Positions 35,294 to 46,205 of a DNA stretch of 64,000 bases are shown here, piece by piece. The stretch lies in the NCBI RefSeq assembly GCF_001039355.2, contig NW_019775624.1, positions 828,700-892,699 of the forward strand, read 5' to 3'. This stretch comes from Lingula anatina. Taxonomy: Eukaryota > Brachiopoda > Lingulata > Lingulida > Lingulidae. The first letter of the stretch is position 1, and every line of letters begins with the position of its first letter. The translations under genes and the position numbers were made by a program. The notes beneath the pieces are model-generated. The model had not been told where the DNA came from and did not search any database. It saw only the letters and a list, made by a program, of their open reading frames with translations.

Positions 35294-36605
35294 TGATAAA
35301 TAAGATAAATTAATTGATAAATAAGAAAATAATGATGCTCATAAAATACATTTCACAGAAATTTCAATGATTGTTGCTTTCATCAACAGGGTAAACCTTA
35401 TCCAAAAATGTTGAACTTAACACGTTTTCGAGTTATAAATCCTGTCTGTAACCGTCACGACAAAAAGTCTGCAGTCTCCAACTCCATTACGAGCGTGACT
35501 CGAAAATTAGAAAATTTCCATTCAACAACGAGTTAGAAATTAGAATTAGAAAAGAAAGTGTTGAAATTTCACGGAGAATTAACTTTATTTTATTTCTGGA
35601 CGGTCATTGTGTCTGTAAGAAAATTTGAAGTGTCTGTGGTATCTGGGGTGTAGACGGATAGGAATGGGGGTATATTAAACGGTTTTAAGTCATACATGTA
35701 CCATTTGTTTTTCCATATAGAAAAAGGGGCATTGATTTTATTCCAAAGTCTAGGACTCTTGGGTTAAGGTAGATCACAATTCTAATGGTTCAATTTTAAA
35801 TCATTAAAAATCATTAAGTTTTTTTTCGTTTTATGCTTTTCCAGCGTTACATCAACACGTAAATGTGCCAAAACGTGCCCTCTTGAATGAGACTGGTTCT
35901 GCCCGACGACAGCTGGCTATTATTGATCTTACCACCTTACAGGGAGGGGTATTTACTGGCGTTCTCCGAATATACTCCACTATGCTTTTCCAGTAATAAC
36001 TGAATTACACGAAGCATTGGGAAACCAGAGTGGCCGGGTCACCACAACAGTTTTTGACAAGCTTCATTATTAAGACGGTAACTAGTGTCACGGTGAAAGT
36101 TGTGGATTTTATTTGTTTTTCCTGCAAGCTAAGTGGTCTGTTATTATCAGGGTTAATTTGCTATCGGAAGGACCACGATGTTTGTATTTTGGGGGTTTAT
36201 AGTATGGTCTAATAGTATTTGGTTATAAAACAAGGTAAAGAGTAACGAGAAAACATCCACCACCATTTTACTGACTGTAGCTTTAGTTGAAGTTATTCTG
36301 TAGTGATTTAAAATGCCACTGTGCTAATATGTACACTGTAATGACGAACAACGGTATGCCTATATAGTACAGGTATGCAGAAGTGGTCTTCCCAAGAACA
36401 AAATTTGATTTTCAAAGTGCATTTCCGCAATAGCATGCCATGCCTAAACGATATATATGCAGAGGTTTATGAATTGAGCGTTACAGAAAATAAGAAGTTT
36501 TATTTACCGAAGTTAAAGGCAGATAAGGAGCGATTGTAGATTACTCCCATATCCATTTATTATGCAAATTGTACAATCATTCACTCAAATTAAAAAAATA
36601 ATATA

Positions 36606-36708
36606 AATAATCTGTAAAAAACACTTATATTAAGCCTATAACGCATATAATGTACTTCCACTAGTTTCTCAAATAAAGTCGACATGCAGAGCCATAAACC
36701 AAATTAAT
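36606..36708 (+). repeat. 103-bp direct repeat, copy 2
   Basis: Partner of 35191-35293, differing at only a few positions. Homology ends sharply at AATTAAT on the right. Confidence 0.9.
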
Positions 36709-37157
36709 CCCTCGTTCAGCAAAAATGGCTATAAAACTGCACCTTCTTCAAATTTCTAACCGTAAATTGAACGATTTATCCGTCCCTCCAGTTCGTAAAA
36801 ATCACAGTACTCTCACTCCCATGTATGGATGTTTAGCTGAGCGCACAATTGTATACTGATTCAAATGAAACTGCTGAGAGATATTCATAGCACGGCAAGA
36901 AAACAGAAAATATCCGTTCAAATATCATTTTTCCGGAAATATGTGACGATTCCCTTTGGTATTTCTCTTAATTATACTACATGTATTTGAAACTGTATGG
37001 TGGCAAATGGTCGAGTTTCGTGGCAAAATTTTTACTTTTTAAAAATACGGATACAATTACACGCGTCATTGAGCTTATTGTTCTCTGTTTACTACAATCA
37101 ATAGCATGTAAGTATCATTATGTCATAAAATATTATACAATTTGCATCTTGCATTAA

Positions 37158-37856
37158 TCAAAAGTCGGTGATGTTGATATGTTGGTTGAGGGCTGGGCGC
37201 CTTTGGCCAGGGGCTTTTGTCTTGATCTTCTTATCTGGCGCTTTATAACCTCTTACAGGTGTTTGGCCTCCAACTCGAAAGTAACGAGTGGACTTTCCTG
37301 TCGCCCAAGCAAATCCAGGATTGACCGGAGGAGGAGTGAGGGAAAAGTCATCCCGCGGTGAATTTCCCGGGGATTCTGGCGTGACGCCTATCTGAACCTC
37401 GCTCACGCTAACTTGAGAATTCTCCCGCGACAGTGCAGGGCTTACTTGGTTGGATCGAAAACTCTGCTGAGAAGACGACCTGCTCGCCGTGAGTTTTGCT
37501 GCCTCCTCCTCCTCCTCTTTTTGTTGTTTGCGTTTGCAACGTCGGTACTTCGCAACGATGAAAAACACCAAACAAGACCCAATCAGGCCAGCGGCAACAA
37601 CTGTTCCAACAGAAATCCCTACTGTCTCCACCAATGTTAAAGGGACATCGTCAACTTGAGCAGCGGCGTTCCCTGCCTGTAATGTGTTTTGTGAAGTTGT
37701 AGTAGGAGACTCTACCTGTAACGTGTTTTGTGTAGTTGTAGTAGGGGACCTTGCCTGTAATGCGTTTTGTGTAGTTGTAGTAGGAGACCCTACCTGTGAC
37801 GTGTTTTGTGTAGTTGTAGTAGGAGACCCTACCTGTGACGTGTTTTGTGTAGTTGT
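37158..37856 (-). pseudogene. A': partial second copy of the 3' end of IgGFc-domain gene A
   Basis: Encodes the last part of the Thr-rich stalk, the transmembrane helix and the whole cytoplasmic tail of gene A, ending with the same stop. It is almost base-for-base identical to 38551-39250. It runs into the N gap at 37857, inside the 39-bp stalk repeats. Most likely an unmerged allele or scaffolding duplicate created by the tandem repeat, rather than a separate gene. Confidence 0.75.
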
Positions 37857-38533
37857 NNNNNNNNNNNNNNNNNNNNNNNNNNNNNNNNNNNNNNNNNNNN
37901 NNNNNNNNNNNNNNNNNNNNNNNNNNNNNNNNNNNNNNNNNNNNNNNNNNNNNNNNNNNNNNNNNNNNNNNNNNNNNNNNNNNNNNNNNNNNNNNNNNNN
38001 NNNNNNNNNNNNNNNNNNNNNNNNNNNNNNNNNNNNNNNNNNNNNNNNNNNNNNNNNNNNNNNNNNNNNNNNNNNNNNNNNNNNNNNNNNNNNNNNNNNN
38101 NNNNNNNNNNNNNNNNNNNNNNNNNNNNNNNNNNNNNNNNNNNNNNNNNNNNNNNNNNNNNNNNNNNNNNNNNNNNNNNNNNNNNNNNNNNNNNNNNNNN
38201 NNNNNNNNNNNNNNNNNNNNNNNNNNNNNNNNNNNNNNNNNNNNNNNNNNNNNNNNNNNNNNNNNNNNNNNNNNNNNNNNNNNNNNNNNNNNNNNNNNNN
38301 NNNNNNNNNNNNNNNNNNNNNNNNNNNNNNNNNNNNNNNNNNNNNNNNNNNNNNNNNNNNNNNNNNNNNNNNNNNNNNNNNNNNNNNNNNNNNNNNNNNN
38401 NNNNNNNNNNNNNNNNNNNNNNNNNNNNNNNNNNNNNNNNNNNNNNNNNNNNNNNNNNNNNNNNNNNNNNNNNNNNNNNNNNNNNNNNNNNNNNNNNNNN
38501 NNNNNNNNNNNNNNNNNNNNNNNNNNNNNNNNN
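37857..38533. other. Assembly gap (677 N)
   Basis: The left flank ends in 39-bp stalk repeats. The right flank restarts about 15 bp past the stop codon of gene A with sequence equal to that at about 37142. The gap therefore separates two copies of the same 3' end. Confidence 0.95.
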
Positions 38534-38550
38534 TTTGCATCTTGCATTAA

Positions 38551-41500
38551 TCAAAAGTCGGTGATGTTGATATGTTGGTTGAGGGCTGGGCGCCTTTGGC
38601 CAGGGGCTTTTGTCTTGATCTTCTTATCTGGCGCTTTATAACCTCTTACAGGTGTTTGGCCTCCAACTCGAAAGTAACGAGTGGACTTTCCTGTCGCCCA
38701 AGCAAATCCAGGATTGACCGGAGGAGGAGTGAGGGAAAAGTCATCCCGCGGTGAATTTCCCGGGGATTCTGGCGTGACGCCTATCTGAACCTCGCTCACG
38801 CTAACTTGAGAATTCTCCCGCGACAGTGCAGGGCTTACTTGGTTGGATCGAAAACTCTGCTGAGAAGACGACCTGCTCGCCGTGAGTTTTGCTGCCTCCT
38901 CCTCCTCCTCTTTTTGTTGTTTGCGTTTGCAACGTCGGTACTTCGCAACGATGAAAAACACCAAGCAAGACCCAATCAGGCCAGCGGCAACAACTGTTCC
39001 AACAGAAATCCCTACTGTCTCCACCAATGTTAAAGGGACATCGTCAACTTGAGCAGCGGCGTTCCCTGCCTGTAATGTGTTTTGTGAAGTTGTAGTAGGA
39101 GACTCTACCTGTAACGTGTTTTGTGTAGTTGTAGTAGGGGACCTTGCCTGTAATGCGTTTTGTGTAGTTGTAGTAGGAGACCCTACCTGTGACGTGTTTT
39201 GTGTAGTTGTAGTAGGAGACCCTACCTGTGACGTGTTTTGTGTAGTTGTAGTAGGAGACCCTACCTGTGACGTGTTTTGTGTAGTTGTAGTAGGAGAACT
39301 TGTGGAGGTGTTTCTTGGTTTTGTAGATAAAGAAGTGCCGACAGCAGCGGCTAAAGTTGTGGTGCTTGCAACACTGTCTGTGGTGATTCGTACGCCGGAA
39401 GAGGTACTTGCCTCTTCGGTAGTCGTAATTTCTGTTGTAACCATTTCTGTGGTGCTTTGCACGCCGAAATATGTGCTAACTTCTTCGGTAGTGGTGCTTG
39501 GAATCTCAGTAGTGGTAATTTCTGTAGGTACCATTTCGGAGGTCGTCATCGCAGCTTCCGCCGCGGCCACAAAATTCGCCTGATCTGGATTGGAAGCTAA
39601 GGCCACATCTTCATCGACGAGACCATCACCATCGTCATCAATGTAATTTAGGAGTTCTTCATCGAGAAGACCATCACAGTCATTATCCAACCCATCTCCT
39701 GCCACTGAAGTTGTCAAACTACAGTAATCCCCTATAGGCGCCAACCGACATCCACCGGGATAGCCGTAAGATTCGTACTGCACGTGACCATAGGCGAATG
39801 CGGAAAAAACAACGATTGGTGACTGGTGGTATAGGGTGTGAGTTCCAGGAGAAACTGACAATATGACTGCTGCATATTGCGTATTAGATATTTGCGTCCA
39901 ATTTGTGGATACATCTCCTGGTGCTACAGGTGCCCCGTCAAGGTACAGCCCTGATAATTGGTCCATCTTGATTATAACGTTAATGTAGTTTCTAAAAGCA
40001 GCTGATACGCCCTCTACCGTTGCCAGAGTGTAGTAGGAGTCGAATTGTTCAAGTGGAGGAAGCAGCATCATGAATGGGTCGGTTTGAGCATAGTCTGCAC
40101 TGGCTGCAAATCAGATATCATTCATTATTCTAAATTGCATTTAATTTCTTTTCACAGATTGTAAAACGAGAAAATGTTGCCATCTTTCGTGTTATGTTAC
40201 CACTTAAGTTTACTTGTTTGTCTAGCTTTGTCTATTGTTACGTGAAAATAATTCTTAAAAATTAAAAAAATAAATCAGAAAATTGATAATTTATTGCTGC
40301 TTTTATTAATTATAGCCAATTCACTTATCCGATTTCCTAAACACAATACCATGAATGCAATCAAAAACAGAAGTGTAACATTACCTTAGCATTAGTTCAA
40401 AGTAATACCGCGCGACGGCATTTTTAATGAGATAATAGACCAAATGAAGACACCACTAAGTCTACTTACCAGATTTTGAATATTGTACAACAAGGACTGC
40501 TTTAGTGGCCTCAATATACAGGTAGTCGTTAGACGAGACGAGTAGCTGTTGGAATTCGCCAGCGTTCAAAGTGTACGTACTGGTACCGGTTGTCGTGCCC
40601 TGTACTGTCACCGTGGTTCCTTGCACAGTGCCTGGATGGTATGGAAAGAATATTCTGTTTTATGAAAGTGGTTCTTAATTATTTTCGGTGTGCATTTCAC
40701 AAATTGAGGCTTTTCGTAGAGCAAGTGTCCCCCAATGTTACATTATTATAACATTATGACCACACATTGAAATACTTCTACTTTAGAAATGACCTTAAGG
40801 AGGCCACCGTCGCATATTAGCTACAATTTACTGTAATGTATGAAAAACGCCTTGAGCTTCCTGAAATATGAATTCACCTACCAATAATTCGAAAAACATC
40901 CCCCGCGGATCTTTCAGAGAGGGGTGTTGTAACAAAGTGCCTCCCAAGCGTCGGGACGGATGGAATCATCTCTTCCATATGGTCTGACGATCTGGAACCA
41001 CTTGTACTTAGAACCTCTGTCCTTTTACTACCAGACACTACCCCAATGGGTTTATCGGATGTGACTCGTGCCCCAGTTAGGTCCTCGTCGCACTGAAGTT
41101 GAACGTTTGCCATCGGTCTAGCGAGACGGTGAAAGAACCGCCACTGCTATAGGTTTGTCCATTGTACGAACAGGAGAAAGAATGACTTGGCAAAGTGAAG
41201 TTTACACTTGTACTGTCCTCCGTTGCTACCAGTCCTAAAAGTAGGGAGAACGACAGAAAATAGTGACACTTATTACCAATATTTACTCTACGTCATCAGA
41301 ATAGATTGCGATACGACACACAGCGAGTTGAGGTCCTATATGTACAGCAGTTTCAGAAGAATAAAGAAAGAAAAAGGAAATCTTAAAAAAAGAGAAAATC
41401 TTTTAATTCACCACCAACGGAATGTATTCTCCCTCGTTTTTGTGTCTCTTGTCTGAGAGGCAAGCATTTTTTAAAAGAGAAATCACATTTGTGATATAGG

Positions 41501-42841
41501 TTCTCCAATATAAAGTTAAACTGTGTTTGACACAAAAGCAACAAAATTGATAATTATATCTGTCTTTTGTTACATTTGAATCGATTGGTTAATTTATTAA
41601 CTGATTTATTTATTCTTTTATCTGATTTTTTTTCAATCTACCTATCTGTCCTGGATCCTGCCTTCCAGAGACTGCGGTATTCCTGGGCCAAGCTGGCACG
41701 AAGTAATCCGTTCCTAACACGTCCGCCGGAATCACCAAAAATGAGTCCGAGCTGTAGTGCTCTTTGTTGACCGCATACACTATGATTTCGTCTGATGCCG
41801 TGATGTATATCCCTCTGGACTGGACACCGCTTCCGGTCATCCTTATATCTTTGGGAATCTGGACTGTGCAAACTTGACCTTTTGTGACTGATACCTGAAT
41901 TTTAAAAATCTGACCATATTATTCAAAAGCATACTGCCATGCATCTTTAATAAACAGAAACTTTGGAGTTCTTCAGACAAAACTATCTAGCGCTAATGTT
42001 TTTTTTTTTTTTTTTTTGTTGTTTGTTTCTAATATCGCCAATTGGCCATGATTGTTCCCAGATGCAGGTACAAATAAAGCAAATTCCATATCTTTACCTT
42101 ATGTATATTTGATCTCAAATCCTAACAAAACGTTCTTGTAACAAAAGGAAAATACACTCTGGATAATTTTAAATTGACATTTTTCGCGTAATTCCCCCTC
42201 TGGGGCATCTTAGAATTACATACCGTATCTCCGCCGTACACGGTGCTGGACAAAGGTGCCGATATATTCACAGTAATGGTTAGGTTCGCACTAGTCGTGA
42301 TAAAAAGTTCCAGACTTCTGGAGTTTGGGTAATTTTCGCCAAACGCCATGTAAAATTCCACCCCCATGTTATCTGGCTTGTTGGAATAACCTGAGTAAGA
42401 AAAACGTTCGTCTTCTTCAAAACGTCTGGTAGTTTTTATATATTTTATTATATTGTCAGTGAAATCCAATGGGTACTTTTTTAAATGGTGCTTTTGTTAG
42501 TATTAAATTCAAAAAATCTTTCTGTGGATTGTATTTATGTATTATATCATTAACAAAGTTTATTGATATATACAGTAGACATAAAATCGATCACCTTACA
42601 TCTTGTGGAACAATTTTTTAGAACAAAAGAAATAACGAAGATCTGGTTGAATCAATTGTTAAAGCAAAAATGAAACATAATAAAAAATAAATTATTTTCT
42701 TCAAATTTCATGAAACAAATTTTCATATATGCATAGTACAGTTGAAAACTTACCCATTGTCGTCTCCAGCGCAACCCAAACCATTAAAATAGCTTTTAAA
42801 AGTGTTTTTCTTTTCAAACGGCTCTGTTTTCTCTGCGGCAT
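38551..42841 (-). pseudogene. IgGFc-binding-domain membrane protein gene A, frameshifted
   Basis: Six exons: 42754-42841, 42224-42390, 41642-41894, 40882-41234, 40470-40631 and 38551-40103. Exon 1 gives a basic, hydrophobic leader (start MPQRKQSR). Exons 2-6 encode an invertebrate-type IgGFc-binding domain (GVEFYMAFGEN, RGIYITASDE, VLGTDYFVPAWP, TSDKPIGVVSG). Exon 6 adds an Asp-rich metal-binding motif (DGLDNDCDG, DDDGDGLVDED; 39604-39696), a long Thr-rich stalk, a transmembrane helix and a tail ending NITDF. Compared with B, C and D, exon 4 lacks one base near 41101-41104, giving a stop at 41077-41079 after about 221 residues. The nearby conserved Cys is also changed to Trp. Without the deletion the protein would be about 858 residues. 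A sequencing error is possible, but the linked Cys change makes decay plausible. Confidence 0.8.
39064..39297 (-). repeat. Six 39-bp coding repeats in the stalk of gene A
   Basis: Six tandem 13-residue units of the form SPTTTTQNTSQVG, rich in Thr/Ser and suited to O-glycosylation. The three units nearest the N terminus are identical; the three nearest the membrane are diverged (ALQAR, TLQVE, TLQAG endings). The A' copy carries at least five units before its gap. Confidence 0.95.
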
Positions 42842-45554
42842 TTTTCAGTTATCGCGCTGTGAGAAACGATGCAGGGATTTGTCGTGAGAACAACGTCCGC
42901 AGGTTTGCTGCCGTGGTCAAACACGGATGTCGAATAAATACACCAAACTATTTATCTATTTGATTTGGACTGTTGGGGGATAAATGATTCGGTAAATGAT
43001 TGGGTCAGCAATACACTGACCCCTTTGTAAACTACTACATGTCACCTATTACCCTCACGTGTAGTAACATGCGGTCGAACTTGTGTATCTGTCTGTTTGT
43101 CTGTCAATTTGTCGAACCTCCCCGTCTGTCTGTCTGTCCGGTCGTCCGTTTCTATGCCTTTAAGGATTTTGTAACCCTATCATCAAGATACCGAAAATGA
43201 GTTTTTTTTTCCTGCATCCTGCATCATTATTCAATAATGCATCTATCTTTCTGCTGATTTAAAACAGTGAAAAACCGTCAAAAATATAAAATATCGGCGT
43301 TTGTATTGTTTCGTTGCAATGTATAAGCATAGGCAACCCAAATCTTTAATCTTCAGTTTAACACCTTTTTATTTTGAGTTGAGATAGCAATCGGTATGGG
43401 GCGTAACTTCATCCCTGAACAAGATTTTATCACAAAAATAGGCAGAGTTGACCACGAAAGTGTAGGGTACAATCCCATGACGTCATTTTGGTTTAAATGT
43501 TTTTGTTATGGAATTATGAGCCCCTTAATTATAGATTTTCATTAATCAAAGGCATTATTTTGCTTTGTCAACGATAAAATCTGAACTAAGAATTTGAAGA
43601 AAAATCGCTGGCAGGCTTTTGGAGAACTAAATAATGTTATTAAATCGGCGTTGAAACGGTGACCGTGGGTGCTCAGGTAAAAGAGAAATTAAAGAAAGGG
43701 ATTTTTTCAGTTTTTACCCCAAAATCGCAATTATGGTGTTACCGGTAAGATGACGTGTAAATGTTAATTAATTTTGTCACTGAACACTGAAGATTTATTT
43801 ATTACCCAAAAGAATATGTAAGACAGTAAATAAGAAGTTTGAGTCGAAGGGTGACAATATCCTTAAGCAAGGTGACTTTTGAAATAATGGAGGGCTACAT
43901 GTGCATTTTTTAATGTCAGTCAATTAGATCTTGGAAGAGATTCCAATACAAATGTAGTTCCGTGTACCCAGTACACAAGTTCAAGGATTTTCCATTCTTT
44001 CCCTTTTGTTATAAGAATATCTGTTATTTTTCTCATCAATTTCTATAATGCTTTAATTATTTATTTTTTCTTTTGTGTATAATGTAGAAAAGTTCATTTC
44101 AAAACATTTTGATAATTTGCCTCATCTAAGATATAATACAAGACGTGGTCATACATGATTGTATTCGAGTGATGGATGATCGATCGATCTACGAGGGAGT
44201 TTACATTCGCTATTATACTTTTCAAAGGGAATGACAAAGACCTAACTTAACCTGTAGACAGTTAGACAGCAAGTTGCCGTTTGTCACTATAGTCAAAGTC
44301 ACCTAAAATTTACTTATATTTTCAGCGAAGCCTGTAAAAGAAGGAGAGGGCGTTTAACAAATAGTATTGAACTGCATTGTATACAAGTCAAGTGATTTGC
44401 GTTCATTAGGATCTACGTAAACGGAAGGGGGGTCATTACTTTGACCTTTTTTTGCAGCACTTTACAGTACTACGGTACACTGTTATCCTTTGACGTCAGG
44501 AGGTATATCCGCAAAATATATAAAAGTCGTATCATTTTATTTTCATGGACTGAAAAGTGTGACAACAGTTAAAGAGAGAACAATAATGGTTTTTCTAGAC
44601 ACTGAGTTTCGTAAACATTTTTGAATAAAAATAAATAAAACTATTACAGTGAGTTACCACATTTATTTCTTTCACAGCAATTAAATCAGATTGGTGAAAA
44701 CCGTAAGGTTTTTCTAAACTTATTCTAAAATAACATTGAGTTTGAAGATTGTCACGTGTTTGTCCTTGTCTGGAAACTGGATGTCTTTGCCAGTTGAACA
44801 AACACATTTCGCAAACAAAAAATGGATAAAGATTTCAAAACACTCTGCCTTTAAAATTATAATGCGGCATGGTACATTTAGACGACTACTGGCACGCAGT
44901 GTTGGACATCAATACACACAGTAGCATGCATAATTGTTACACTGCAAACTTATCTATGTACATACGTTTATATAAGCTTAACTGATATATCTGAAAAAAA
45001 AAAGAGTTGAAATGAGGTTAATACATTGTCTACTATTGTTACAAGTATTTGAATGCTTCCTACCAATTCAGTGTAAGTAGGCAAGAATCTTGTCAATTTC
45101 TACCAGTATTAGATAAAGATTTCTGAAAGATTATACAATTATGTTGAGATGAGTGGGTTTTTATGTACATGTATTTGCTTCTGCAAAAATAGTTGTTTAC
45201 CCGTGTTTTTTCACAGTTTTTGTTTCTGTGCTGCAGACGTAGCTTGTGTAGTTTCTTTATGTTATTTTGCTGTATTACCCATTCCACTGTATGTTATAAT
45301 GTCATTGCGTGTGTGTGCATGTGGGAGTGAGTGACTCAGATATAACTTCATCAATTTTACTTTTTTAAGTTATGTAATTAAAACAGAGTTAAATAAGCAT
45401 TTTCTAGGCTCAAGGGATACTAAAGTGTAATCAAATCGTATTCGACTCAGTCGTCAGGCACTTGTAATAAATCGTCGGCCAAATTGCGCAAATGATAAGA
45501 ATTTTCGGGTGACTCAACAACTACATACTAATTCAAAGAGTTCCATTTGTCAGC
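42842..45554. other. Spacer between genes A and B
   Basis: Non-coding. The flank upstream of A exon 1 matches 51980 onward, and the stretch from about 43869 to the B gene matches 52314-54392. About 715 bp (43155-43868) have no counterpart in the second spacer. It includes probable promoter sequence of gene A and the 3' flank of B; no TATA or poly(A) element stands out. Confidence 0.6.
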
Positions 45555-46169
45555 TTAGAAATCAATGATGTTAAGATTTTGATTGACTGCCGGTCGTTTT
45601 TTCCCCGGTACCATAGCCCTACTCTTCTTGTTCGGTGTTTTATGCCCTTTAATATGTGTAGGCTCACCAACGCGTGCGTAGCCAGTGCTCCAAGCCTTAC
45701 CCGGGTAGGCAGGGGGTGAGTTTAGAAAGGCTCCATCCCGAGGAGAGTTTCCCGGTGATTCTGGAACTCCAACATCAATATCACTGGTGCTTAAGCGGGA
45801 ATTCTTCCCTGATTGTGGTTCTGGGCTGACTCTGTTGGATCTTAAACTAGTCTCCGACGTATTCTTGGCTAGTTTTGCTTTTTCTTCTTCTTCTTCTTCT
45901 TTTTTGCGCTTAAATCGACGGTATTTGCCAATAATGAAGAATGACAAACACCCGGCAACCAAACCTGCGGCAACTACGCTTCCAACACTGATTCCAACGA
46001 TTTCTATCGTCGTAAGATCTTTTCCAACCCGAGCAGCAGAATTTCCCGCGAGCAATGAACTTTCTGTACTTGTCGGTACTTGTGTGGGTGTTACCGACAC
46101 ATATGTGGAAGAGGTGGTAGTAGGAGTACTACCAGCAGTAGAAGTAGTAGTAGATGTAGAACTACTACC

Positions 46170-46205
<36 letters not shown>

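Larger units (their letters stand above)
32770..37144. other. Gene-poor intergenic region
   Basis: No supported exon. It contains a MITE-like element (34163-34344), a poly-T run near 35025-35036, a 103-bp direct repeat (35191-35293 and 36606-36708) and a local 21-bp tandem duplication near 35289-35328. Confidence 0.5.

Noticed and set aside
35294-36605. LTR-type retroelement between the direct repeats
   Set aside because: There is no primer-binding site, polypurine tract or reverse transcriptase or gag coding sequence, and the repeats lack TG...CA ends.
37829-38641. Long open frames made of X
   Set aside because: They run through the N gap and contain no real sequence.
39077-39583. 168-residue + strand frame (repeating FCVVVVGDPTCD)
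   Set aside because: It is the antisense reading of the 39-bp stalk repeats of gene A.
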